From contig JAGUWA010000021.1 in assembly GCA_020062605.1 (NCBI GenBank), forward strand, positions 1 through 9,134: a stretch of 9,134 nt of DNA. The letters run 5' to 3'. Below are positions 1-5,700 of the stretch, piece by piece. The notes beneath the pieces are model-generated. The model worked only from the letters and a program-made list of their open reading frames with translations. It was not told the DNA's origin and searched no databases. The translations under genes were made by a program, and so were the position numbers. Within the stretch, counting starts at the first letter, position 1, and every line of letters starts with the position of its first letter. Source of the stretch: Parvibaculum sp. Its GTDB lineage: Bacteria; Pseudomonadota; Alphaproteobacteria; Parvibaculales; Parvibaculaceae.

Positions 1-124
1 CGATGATATCCGCGCGGGGATCGCCCGAAGCCGCCGCATCGCCGCTCCGGGGCCGCCCCACCGCCCTTGTCTGCGTTTCCGGGGTCCGCTTTTCCGGGCT
101 CTGCTTTTCCGGCTTCTCCGCCAC
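1..124 (-). CDS. TetR-family-like transcriptional regulator, N-terminal part (cut by window edge)
   Basis: Reading leftward from a GTG at 124-122 gives 41 uninterrupted codons that leave the window. The start has a good ribosome binding site: the minus strand reads GAGGAG at 138-133, about 8 nt upstream. An in-frame TAA at 142-140 excludes a longer protein. The protein opens with a charged, proline-rich tail (MAEKPEKQSPEKRTPETQT), followed by R-A-V-G-R-P-R (residues 20-26), S-G-D, and then D-P-R-A-D-I-I at the edge. A basic GRPR stretch followed by [DE]-x-R-x-x-I-L is the usual lead-in to the first helix of TetR-family DNA-binding domains, so the family call rests on the N-terminus only. The gene is divergent from the beta-oxidation gene starting at 298, with about 173 nt between the starts. 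That arrangement is common for a local repressor and the gene it controls, and its ligand may be an acyl-CoA (inference). Another DNA-binding family with a GRPR-type tail cannot be excluded. Confidence 0.65.
   Translation of the reverse strand, partial: MAEKPEKQSPEKRTPETQTRAVGRPRSGDAAASGDPRADII
73..117. repeat. Three tandem copies of a degenerate 15-bp unit
   Basis: Three consecutive 15-bp units occupy 73-87, 88-102 and 103-117, with consensus GCTTTTCCGGGCTCT. On the minus strand they lie within the 5' end of the regulator gene. They encode the five-residue repeats PEKQS, PEKRT and PETQT, with the codon frame kept. The repeat therefore extends a flexible N-terminal tail. The in-frame periodicity also supports this being coding DNA. 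Confidence 0.7.
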
Positions 125-202
125 GCGCCTGTCTCCTCGTTACGCCGTTCGCGATCCTATCACGCCGCTCGCCCTGTTCACCTCCTGACCGGCCCGGATC
201 AG

Positions 203-218
203 TCCTGCACAGGCAGGA
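203..218. promoter_or_regulatory. Candidate operator palindrome between divergent genes
   Basis: TCCTGC at 203-208 and GCAGGA at 213-218 are perfect inverted 6-bp arms around ACAG. The site lies between the GTG of the TetR-like gene (124) and the TATAAT box of the beta-oxidation gene (254-259). Its size and position suit a TetR-type dimer binding site. That it binds this regulator is inference; a 6-bp-arm palindrome can also arise by chance in GC-rich DNA. Confidence 0.35.
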
Positions 219-253
219 ACCAAGCCTCGTCTGGCGCCCTCGCATCCCGGCGC

Positions 254-259
254 TATAAT
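254..259 (+). promoter_or_regulatory. Candidate -10 element (TATAAT) for the beta-oxidation gene
   Basis: A perfect TATAAT lies 38 nt before the ATG at 298, which would give a leader of about 30 nt. It stands out because its surroundings are almost all G and C. No good -35 box sits 16-18 nt upstream (231-236 reads CTGGCG), so the promoter may need an activator or may be weak. The direct repeat ATCCCGGC at 244-251 and 258-265 brackets the box and could be a protein-binding site. Confidence 0.4.
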
Positions 260-297
260 CCCGGCCAACAATCCAGAACGAAAAGGCAGGGAGCGCC

Positions 298-2376
298 ATG
301 ACAGCGATCAACGACGTCACCACGCTTGAGAAGGAAGGCGGCATCGCCGTCGTCACCCTCAATTCGCCACCCGTGAACGCGCTTTCGGCGCCGGTGCGCG
401 AAGGCATCACCAACGGCATCAAGCAGGCGATCGACGACCCCGACGTGAAGGCCATCGTGCTGATCTGCGAGGGCAAGACCTTCATCGCGGGCGCCGACAT
501 CACCGAATTCGGCAAGGCGCCGAAGGGCCCGAGCCTCTTCGACGCGCAGGCCATGATCGAGAATGCGCCGAAACCCGTCGTCGCCGCGATCCACGGCACG
601 GCGCTGGGCGGCGGCCTGGAAGTGGCGCTGACCTGCCACTACCGGGTGGCGGTGCCTTCGGCGAAATGCGGACTGCCGGAAGTGAACCTCGGCCTTCTGC
701 CGGGCGCGGGCGGCACGCAGCGCCTGCCGCGCATCGTCGGCCCTGAAAAGGCGCTCGAAATGGTGACGACCGGGCAACATGTGGGCGCGAAGAAGTGCCT
801 CGAAATGGGCCTCGTCGACGAACTCGCGGAAGAAGGCAAGCTGCGCGAGGGCGCGGTTGCCTTCGCCAACAAGATCGTCGCCGAGAAGCGCCCGCTGAAG
901 AAGGTGCGCGACCTGAACGACAAGGTGGAAGCGGCCCGCGGCAAGCCGGAAATCTTCGCGAATATCCGCAAGGCCAATGCCCGCAAGTTCCGCGGCTTCC
1001 TCGCGCCCGAATACAACATCCAGTGCATCGAGGCGGCGGTGAACCTGCCTTTCGACGAAGGCATCAAGGTGGAGCAGAAGCTCTTCCGCGAACTCGTCAC
1101 CGGCACGCAGTCGGCGGCGCAGCGCCATGTCTTCTTCGCCGAACGCCAGGTCTGGAAGCTGCCGGATGTGCCGGCCGACACGCCGATCATTCCGGTGAAC
1201 AAGGTCGGCATCATCGGCGCCGGCACGATGGGCGGCGGCATCGCCATGAACTTCCTCAATGTCGGCCTGCCCGTCACCATTGTGGAGACGAAGCAGGACG
1301 CGCTCGACCGGGGCCTCGGCGTCATCCGCAAGAACTACGAGAACTCGGCGAAGAAGGGCCGCTTCCCGATGGAAGAGGTCGAGAAGCGCATGGGGCTTCT
1401 CACCGGCTCGCTCGACATGAACGATCTCGCCGATTGCGACCTCGTGATCGAGGCCGTGTTCGAGAACATGGACGTGAAGAAGGACGTCTTCGGCAAGCTC
1501 GACAAGATCGTGAAGCAGGGTGCGATCCTTGCGACGAACACCTCGGCGCTCAACATCGACGAAATCGCCACGGCGGTGAAGCGTCCGGAAGCCGTGATCG
1601 GCCTCCACTTCTTCTCGCCCGCGAACGTGATGCGGCTTCTGGAAGTCGTGCGCGCGGACAAGACCTCGAAGTCCGTCATCGCGACGTCGATGCAGATCGC
1701 CAGGAAGATCGGCAAGATTGCCGCGCTTGTCGGCGTCTGCCCCGGCTTCGTCGGCAACCGGATTCTCGCCCAGCGCCAGCGCGAAGCGCAGAAGCTGATC
1801 ATGGAAGGTGCGATGCCGTGGGACGTCGACCGCGTGCTCTACGATTTCGGCCTGCCGATGGGTCCCTTCGCCATGTCCGACCTCGCCGGCCTCGACATCG
1901 GCTGGAACAAGGAGAAGTCGAAGGGCGAAACGCTCCGCGACCGTCTCTGCGAGATGGACCGCCGCGGCCAGAAGACGGGCGCGGGCTATTACGACTATGA
2001 CGAGAACCGCAACGCGAAGCCCTCGCCGGTCGTCGAGAAGATGATCCTCGACTATGCCGCCGAAAAGGGCATCAACCGCCGCAAGATCAGCGACGACGAA
2101 ATCCTCGAGCGTTGCATCTATCCGATGATCAACGAGGGCGCGAAGATCCTCGAGGAAGGCAAGGCGATCCGCTCCTCCGACATCGATATCGTCTGGATCA
2201 ACGGCTACGGCTTCCCCGTCTACCGCGGCGGCCCGATGTTCTATGGCGACACGGTGGGCGCCGACAAGGTGCTCGCCAAGATGAAGGAATTCCAGGCGAC
2301 GATGGGCGACGACTTCAAGCCCGCCGCGCTTCTGGAAAAGATCGTCGCGGAAGGAAAGAAGTTCTCGGACTTCTGA
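298..2376 (+). CDS. Fused enoyl-CoA hydratase / 3-hydroxyacyl-CoA dehydrogenase (FadJ/FadB-like, 692 aa)
   Basis: This bifunctional enzyme performs two steps of fatty-acid beta-oxidation in the cytoplasm: hydration of the trans-2-enoyl-CoA and NAD-dependent oxidation of the 3-hydroxyacyl-CoA. Residues 1-190 are a crotonase domain with the oxyanion-hole segments FIAGADI (62-68) and ALGGGLE (102-108). The two catalytic glutamates are E108 and E128, spaced 20 apart as in E. coli FadB E119/E139. A Rossmann NAD-binding domain begins at VGIIGAGTMGGG (303-314), with G307, G309 and G312. The dehydrogenase active site has NTS (414-416), H437 in LHFFSP, and E449. Two C-terminal dehydrogenase domains follow, at about 483-575 and 605-690. 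The length is slightly below that of FadB/FadJ (about 715-730). The ATG is supported by GGGAG at 289-293, although the spacing is a short 4 nt. No thiolase gene lies within the window, so a FadA/FadI partner would be encoded elsewhere. Choosing between FadB, FadJ and the peroxisome-type enzyme is not possible by eye. Confidence 0.97.
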   Translation: MTAINDVTTLEKEGGIAVVTLNSPPVNALSAPVREGITNGIKQAIDDPDVKAIVLICEGKTFIAGADITEFGKAPKGPSLFDAQAMIENAPKPVVAAIHGTALGGGLEVALTCHYRVAVPSAKCGLPEVNLGLLPGAGGTQRLPRIVGPEKALEMVTTGQHVGAKKCLEMGLVDELAEEGKLREGAVAFANKIVAEKRPLKKVRDLNDKVEAARGKPEIFANIRKANARKFRGFLAPEYNIQCIEAAVNLPFDEGIKVEQKLFRELVTGTQSAAQRHVFFAERQVWKLPDVPADTPIIPVNKVGIIGAGTMGGGIAMNFLNVGLPVTIVETKQDALDRGLGVIRKNYENSAKKGRFPMEEVEKRMGLLTGSLDMNDLADCDLVIEAVFENMDVKKDVFGKLDKIVKQGAILATNTSALNIDEIATAVKRPEAVIGLHFFSPANVMRLLEVVRADKTSKSVIATSMQIARKIGKIAALVGVCPGFVGNRILAQRQREAQKLIMEGAMPWDVDRVLYDFGLPMGPFAMSDLAGLDIGWNKEKSKGETLRDRLCEMDRRGQKTGAGYYDYDENRNAKPSPVVEKMILDYAAEKGINRRKISDDEILERCIYPMINEGAKILEEGKAIRSSDIDIVWINGYGFPVYRGGPMFYGDTVGADKVLAKMKEFQATMGDDFKPAALLEKIVAEGKKFSDF

Positions 2377-2388
2377 GAACCGGGAGCA

Positions 2389-2414
2389 AGGGCGGCACCG
2401 AAGGGCGCCGCCCT
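2389..2414 (+). terminator. Hairpin after the beta-oxidation gene, possible terminator
   Basis: Starting 12 nt after the TGA, AGGGCGGC at 2389-2396 pairs perfectly with GCCGCCCT at 2407-2414 around a 10-nt loop. The sequence after the stem, CTTCATTC, is only moderately T-rich. Termination may thus be partial or need Rho, and the hairpin may mainly protect the 3' end of the mRNA. It separates the beta-oxidation gene from the AT-richer gene that follows. Confidence 0.5.
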
Positions 2415-2438
2415 CTTCATTCGGGGAGATCAAGCAAG

Positions 2439-2900
2439 ATGAGTCCAGAGCTTTTGGCGATTTTCGCAGCAGTAGGAAGCTGTGTAGCCGCGCTGGGAGC
2501 CCTGTTTGCTGCGCTTGCTACTTATCGAAGCGCCTCTCTTCAATGGAAAGCCACCGACGTTACCTCATCTTTGCTGTTTTTTAGTTCGATAGAAAAAATG
2601 ATTCTTCAGCTCGAAGAAACACACGACGGGGAAATAGACCTAAAGCTCCGCCACCTTACAATCTGGGCTGCGCATTCCGAGACTTTTGCAAATTTGTTGC
2701 ATCGAGGAAGTCTGCCCCCTGCAACAGCCAACGCCGTTAGAGCTACAATTATTGGTTATTTGAAACTCATTAACGACGACGATACCTTCAGAGAAGCCTC
2801 AATGGCAGTCGTGGATAAGGAATCGTTTCCGGAACTCGTAAGGATGATCAGAGAGAACGAAGACGAACTTCCTTGGCTCTATAAAAGTTTTACCTCCTAA
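2439..2900 (+). CDS. Small single-span membrane protein of unknown function (153 aa)
   Basis: I do not recognise this family. Residues 5-28 form one strongly hydrophobic, alanine-rich segment followed by Y-R at 29-30, so it is predicted to be anchored by its N-terminus with the rest in the cytoplasm. Residues 30-153 look mainly helical, mixed-charge and soluble, with an acidic end (NEDELPWLYKSF at 140-151). The ATG is supported by GGGGAG at 2423-2428, 10 nt upstream; the open frame continues further upstream only as a shadow of the preceding gene. Base composition differs from the neighbours: 2581-2640 has 24 G/C of 60, against 41 of 60 at 2221-2280 in the beta-oxidation gene. It also uses A/T-ending codons (AAA, ATT, TTT, TCT) that the neighbours avoid. 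This suggests acquisition by transfer into the gap between two native genes. No cysteine cluster or enzymatic motif was seen. Confidence 0.75.
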   Translation: MSPELLAIFAAVGSCVAALGALFAALATYRSASLQWKATDVTSSLLFFSSIEKMILQLEETHDGEIDLKLRHLTIWAAHSETFANLLHRGSLPPATANAVRATIIGYLKLINDDDTFREASMAVVDKESFPELVRMIRENEDELPWLYKSFTS

Positions 2901-2924
2901 TATCTTTCCGGAGAGACCATAACA

Positions 2925-3293
2925 ATGAGCGACAACGAACAGACGGTCCGCGACTTCGTGAATGCCTGGCCGCGGCTCGACGCCGACGAGATCGTCGGCT
3001 ATTTCGCCGAAGACGGTGTCTACCACAACATGATGCTCGACCCCGTGAAGGGCCACGCCGCGCTCAAGGGCTTCATCGCCGGCTTCATCGCGAACTGGTC
3101 GGACGCGAAGTGGGAGATCGTCAATCTCGTCTCGCGCGGCGACCTCGTGATCGCCGAGCGTGTGGACCGGATGAAGGTTGGCGGCAAGCCGGTCGCCCTG
3201 CCCTGCTGCGGCGTCTTCGAAATGGAAGGCGGCAAGATCAAGGTCTGGCGCGACTATTTCGACCTGCCGACTTTCGCGAACGCGGCGGGCTAG
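2925..3293 (+). CDS. Limonene-1,2-epoxide hydrolase family protein (122 aa, SnoaL/NTF2-like fold)
   Basis: Enzymes of this family open small epoxides to diols in one step, without a covalent intermediate; relatives with the same fold have other roles. The active-site set known from the Rhodococcus limonene epoxide hydrolase (Tyr53, Asn55, Arg99, Asp101, Asp132) can be read here. It appears as Y33 and N35 in VYHNM, R79 and D81 in ERVDR, and D110 in WRDYFDL. Aromatic and glycine positions such as GVFEMEGGKIKVW (96-108) also suit the family. At 122 aa it lacks the longer N-terminal extension of the Rhodococcus enzyme (about 149 aa). The start is supported by GGAGAG at 2910-2915. It is GC-rich like the host, unlike the gene 24 nt upstream. 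Its TAG (3291-3293) shares the palindrome CTAG with the stop of the convergent gene. The real substrate is unknown; a detoxification or lipid-epoxide role is inference. Confidence 0.9.
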   Translation: MSDNEQTVRDFVNAWPRLDADEIVGYFAEDGVYHNMMLDPVKGHAALKGFIAGFIANWSDAKWEIVNLVSRGDLVIAERVDRMKVGGKPVALPCCGVFEMEGGKIKVWRDYFDLPTFANAAG

Positions 3294-3580
3294 ACGCCCG
3301 CGAGCGCCGCGAGCTCGGCATCCGGTTCCTCAAGCCAGACCTCGCAAAGCCAGAAGCCCGTGAGCGCGGGCGGCGTCAGACAAGTGCCCGTCTCGGGATC
3401 GACCTCGCCCGCCGTCATCTCCTCATAGGGATAGCGGATGCGGCTCGCATCGACTTGCGTATCGCCGGTCTCGTCCTGCACGAGGAAAGGGCGCGCCTTG
3501 CCCGCTTGAGCCGCATCCAGCCCGGCGATGAGGGCGGCGCGGCTTCCGGCCCGGATCGTGTAGCGATGAAGTTCGCTCAT
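3290..3580 (-). CDS. Small protein of unknown function paired with the fibre-like gene (96 aa)
   Basis: I do not recognise the family. The ATG at 3580-3578 overlaps the TGA of the preceding fibre-like gene (ATGA). It has its own ribosome binding site, GAGGAG at 3593-3588, 7 nt upstream, so the two are almost certainly co-translated. The frame is open far upstream, but that part overlaps the fibre gene and is a shadow. The protein is acidic and soluble, with no signal peptide or membrane segment. It has a basic start (MSELHRYTIRAGSR), an alanine-rich helix (15-29), a likely beta segment (31-51) and a C-terminal part with ETGTCLTPPALTGFWLCEVWL (63-83). Small genes directly after phage fibre genes often encode fibre-associated or assembly proteins; that role is only suggested by position. 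Its stop codon overlaps that of the convergent epoxide-hydrolase-like gene. Confidence 0.72.
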   Translation of the reverse strand: MSELHRYTIRAGSRAALIAGLDAAQAGKARPFLVQDETGDTQVDASRIRYPYEEMTAGEVDPETGTCLTPPALTGFWLCEVWLEEPDAELAALAGV

Positions 3581-4830
3581 GCCGCAGCTCCTCGAAGATG
3601 AAGTTCGCGAAGCGCCTCGTTGAGATGCGAGGCCCCGCTCCGCGACTGACCGATATAGCCATCGGTCAACGACGGCATGGTGAAGGTAGCGCTGCTGCTC
3701 GCCGCGACGGCACCGTTCACCTTGATGGCCGATGCGCCGCTCAGAACCTGCCACTCGAGCGTGTACTGCCCCGTCGATCCAAGCGCGGCGGTACTCAGCA
3801 CCGGCCCCGCGCCCGCGGCCTTGACGCTCAGTTCCACCGTATTGTCCGGTGCTATTCCGAGACAGGCGCGGTCCGAAATACCCGCGCCGAAATCCCAAAG
3901 AAGCCGGGAAGCACTGTCCGCGAGCCTCGTTATGTCAACGATCGCCTCCCCGGCAAACCCGCCCTCTAATCCGGACGCCGCCGCCGTCGCTGCAAAATCG
4001 GGAATCGTAATGGCGTCGGCCAGGCGCGTGGTACCGGTTCCGCCTTCCGTGACGATGGGTGGCGAGGCAAAGATTGCTTCCTCGAGCTGGTTGAGGACGA
4101 ACCAGACGATCTTGCCCGCCGCAGCCTCTATCACGAGTTGTTGCGACGAGTTTGCCGGGGTAACGGTTGCGCTCAGCCGTGTATAGACGGCCGGACCCGT
4201 CCAGTTCGTGCCGCCCGAAGAGGAAAGCACCATGCGGACCGAACCTGTGGACCGCATGTAGACACTCATGGTGTGGACATTCGTGTTGCCGCTGTTGCCC
4301 GTCACATAGGCTTGCGCATTCGTTGCGCCTGCCGAGTTGTCGAGCTTGAACGCCATGCCGGAAGTGCAAACTTCGCCAAGCCCCGCGGCGGCAAGTTCGG
4401 CGGTGTCGTCCACAAGCGTCAGCGTGGCGGCGGCATCGCCGGCCTTCGCCACGCCCGTCAGATCGGTGGGGTTGGCGTTGAAATTCCGGCATTTGTTGAT
4501 GCGTTGCTCGCCGGCATAAAGCCCGCGATCCGTGATCGCCGGGGCATTTGCGGCGAAGGTCCGGAGAACGTCCGCCTGCGTGAACCAGGTTGCGGGCGAG
4601 GTGCGCGAGGCCGAAAGAACCGCTGCAAGAGAGGCGGCCCCTCCTTCACGCATATAGCGGCCATTGACGAAGTCGAGCGCGAGAACGTCGCCCGGCTGCC
4701 ACCAGATCGTGCCGGCGGAAAAGCCCGGCGCCGGGACACCGGCGAAACCCCGCCAGGAGGGCGGTTGGGAAAGAGGCCATGAGGGGGAGCCGCCGGGCGT
4801 GAAGCCGGCGGACCGCAGGATGTAAGACAT
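3577..4830 (-). CDS. Phage-type fibre/structural protein with a lectin-like C-terminal domain (417 aa)
   Basis: The N-terminal part (about 47-112) carries a pattern seen in many phage tail or head fibre proteins: LALDFVNGRY, then SRTSPATWF-x-x-ADVLRTFAANAPAIT, then RGLYAGEQRIN. Those proteins commonly read like RASTATYxDADGxLRTAxxNxPR...GLLIEEARTN. Residues 120-265 look like a beta-rich carbohydrate-binding-type domain (HTMSVYMRSTG, NWTGPAVYTRLSATVT). Residues 280-417 resemble a concanavalin-A/LamG-like sandwich ending in DGYIGQSRSGASHLNEALRELHL. There is no signal peptide or membrane segment. AAGGAG at 4843-4838 is an excellent ribosome binding site, 7 nt before the ATG, but it lies within an inverted repeat (4835-4876). 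No terminase, capsid, portal or integrase gene is in the window, so this is an orphan: a prophage remnant, a recruited adhesion/binding protein, or part of a dispersed tail-like system. Composition matches the host. Recognition is by pattern, not by search. Confidence 0.85.
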   Translation of the reverse strand: MSYILRSAGFTPGGSPSWPLSQPPSWRGFAGVPAPGFSAGTIWWQPGDVLALDFVNGRYMREGGAASLAAVLSASRTSPATWFTQADVLRTFAANAPAITDRGLYAGEQRINKCRNFNANPTDLTGVAKAGDAAATLTLVDDTAELAAAGLGEVCTSGMAFKLDNSAGATNAQAYVTGNSGNTNVHTMSVYMRSTGSVRMVLSSSGGTNWTGPAVYTRLSATVTPANSSQQLVIEAAAGKIVWFVLNQLEEAIFASPPIVTEGGTGTTRLADAITIPDFAATAAASGLEGGFAGEAIVDITRLADSASRLLWDFGAGISDRACLGIAPDNTVELSVKAAGAGPVLSTAALGSTGQYTLEWQVLSGASAIKVNGAVAASSSATFTMPSLTDGYIGQSRSGASHLNEALRELHLRGAAA

Positions 4831-4834
4831 GAAG

Positions 4835-4876
4835 CTGCTCCTTGTCCGGATGAAACCGGCGGACAGTCTGGAGCAG
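4835..4876 (-). promoter_or_regulatory. mRNA hairpin covering the ribosome binding site of the fibre-like gene
   Basis: On the minus strand the leader reads CTGCTCC (4876-4870), AGAC, TGTCCG (4865-4860), an 11-nt loop, CGGACA (4848-4843), one A (4842), then GGAGCAG (4841-4835). The outer 7-bp and inner 6-bp arms are both perfect, separated by a 4x1 internal loop. The 3' arms contain the whole Shine-Dalgarno sequence AAGGAG, and the ATG follows 4 nt after the stem. There is no U-run, so it looks more like a translation-control element than a terminator. The pairing is seen directly; the regulatory role is inferred. Confidence 0.6.
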
Positions 4877-4904
4877 GATCGGAAAGGTGGGGATTAGTCG
4901 GGCC

Positions 4905-5648
4905 TCAGAATTCCCAGCCGGGACCCGGAATGGCGCGGTAGGCCTGGGTCAGGGCATCGGACCAGGAGCGGCGAAGCCCCTTGAAATACTCGTCATCGTC
5001 CTTGATGCGCCGCTGCAGAGCGACCTTGAGCGCATTGCGGCGATAGACCATGAGATCGATCGGCATGCCGACCGAGAGGTTCGAGCGCATGGTCGAATCC
5101 ATCGAGATCAGCGCGAGCTTCAATCCGTCGGCAAGCGGTGTGCCATAGGTGAGGGCGCGGTCGATGATGGGCTTGCCATATTTGTGCTCGCCGATCTGGA
5201 GATAGGGCGTGTCTTCCGTCGCCTCGATATAATTGCCGGCAGAATAGATCTGGAAGAGGCGGAGCTCGCCATTGCCGACCTGCCCTCCCATCAGGATCGA
5301 GACGCTGAACTCGCCCGACTGCGCCTCGAGCGAGGGACCGTCGAGGCGATAGACCTCGCGCACCGCCTCGCCCATGAGCTGCGCGGCGCGCACCATGGTG
5401 GGAACCGTGTGCAGCGTCTCGAGCTCGTCCGAGCCGCGCACCCGCACCCCCTGCTCCGTCGCCATGTTGATCGCGGCCTGGCTGACGGCGAGGTTGCCTG
5501 CCGTCATCAATCCGATCACCCGGTCGCCCGGATGCTCGATGATACTGAGCTTGCGGAAGGTGGAAATATTGTCGACGCCGGCATTGGTGCGCGTGTCCGC
5601 CAGCATCACGAGGCCGCCTTCAAGCCGAAGCGCGACGCAATAAGTCAT
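4905..5648 (-). CDS. anbu: Anbu, proteasome-type (Ntn-hydrolase) peptidase (247 aa)
   Basis: Anbu is a bacterial relative of the 20S proteasome beta subunit and HslV, and assembles into rings or open helical turns in the cytoplasm. The nucleophile is the threonine freed by removal of the initiator methionine. Here the protein starts M-T-Y-C, giving T1 of the mature chain (T2 of the gene product). The expected partners follow: D18 in MLADTRTN and K33 in STFRKLS, i.e. mature 17 and 32. Other family signatures are GLMTAGNLAVSQ (46-57), SILMGGQ (117-123), YGKPIIDRALTYGT (157-170) and ISMDSTMRSN (181-190). Length is normal for Anbu and longer than HslV. The ribosome binding site GGAG is at 5658-5655, 6 nt from the ATG. 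It is the last gene of the four-gene cluster with ATP-grasp, alpha-E and transglutaminase-like proteins, the association long noted for Anbu. Physiological substrates are unknown in general, and activity against standard proteasome substrates is reported to be poor. Confidence 0.96.
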   Translation of the reverse strand: MTYCVALRLEGGLVMLADTRTNAGVDNISTFRKLSIIEHPGDRVIGLMTAGNLAVSQAAINMATEQGVRVRGSDELETLHTVPTMVRAAQLMGEAVREVYRLDGPSLEAQSGEFSVSILMGGQVGNGELRLFQIYSAGNYIEATEDTPYLQIGEHKYGKPIIDRALTYGTPLADGLKLALISMDSTMRSNLSVGMPIDLMVYRRNALKVALQRRIKDDDEYFKGLRRSWSDALTQAYRAIPGPGWEF

Positions 5649-5666
5649 TCTCGTCTCCAGATATCG

Positions 5667-5682
5667 CCGGCGTCCGCGCCGG
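5667..5682 (-). other. Short hairpin in the gap before anbu
   Basis: CCGGCG and CGCCGG are perfect 6-bp arms around a 4-nt loop, located in the 52-nt space between the transglutaminase-like gene and anbu. No T-run follows on either strand, so it is not a classical terminator. It could mark an mRNA processing or stability point that sets the Anbu level apart from the upstream enzymes (inference). Confidence 0.4.
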
Positions 5683-5700
5683 TCTCATTTCATTTGCCGC

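Noticed and set aside
140..187. AGGAGGTGAAC on the minus strand, followed by a 13-codon frame that ends in TAA just before the regulator's GTG, as a leader peptide
   Set aside because: The strong Shine-Dalgarno overlaps the only nearby GTG, leaving no proper spacing, and the short peptide has no distinctive residues. Coincidence in G-rich DNA is likelier.
253..2433. A 726-codon open frame antisense to the beta-oxidation gene
   Set aside because: The plus strand encodes an unmistakable bifunctional enzyme with all catalytic residues. The antisense frame is open because G/C-ending codons rarely give stops in reverse, and its product is a low-complexity H/R/D/A-rich string.
2112..2438. Longer start for the 153-aa membrane protein
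   Set aside because: The upstream extension overlaps the end of the beta-oxidation gene in another frame, reads as an R/G/D-rich shadow, and would bury the membrane segment. The ATG at 2439 has its own Shine-Dalgarno.
2760..2788. TTGAAA-17 nt-TACCTT as an internal promoter
   Set aside because: The -10 matches only three of six positions, and AT-rich DNA gives such pairs often. Support is not enough to list it.
3581..3898. Longer version of the 96-aa minus-strand protein
   Set aside because: The extra 106 codons lie within the fibre-like gene in a different frame and look like shadow sequence. The ATGA start with GAGGAG is a better choice.
4831..4904. Intrinsic terminator of the Anbu operon
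   Set aside because: The only stable hairpin here has no U-run after it and ends within 4 nt of the fibre ATG, so it is better explained as a ribosome-binding-site hairpin.
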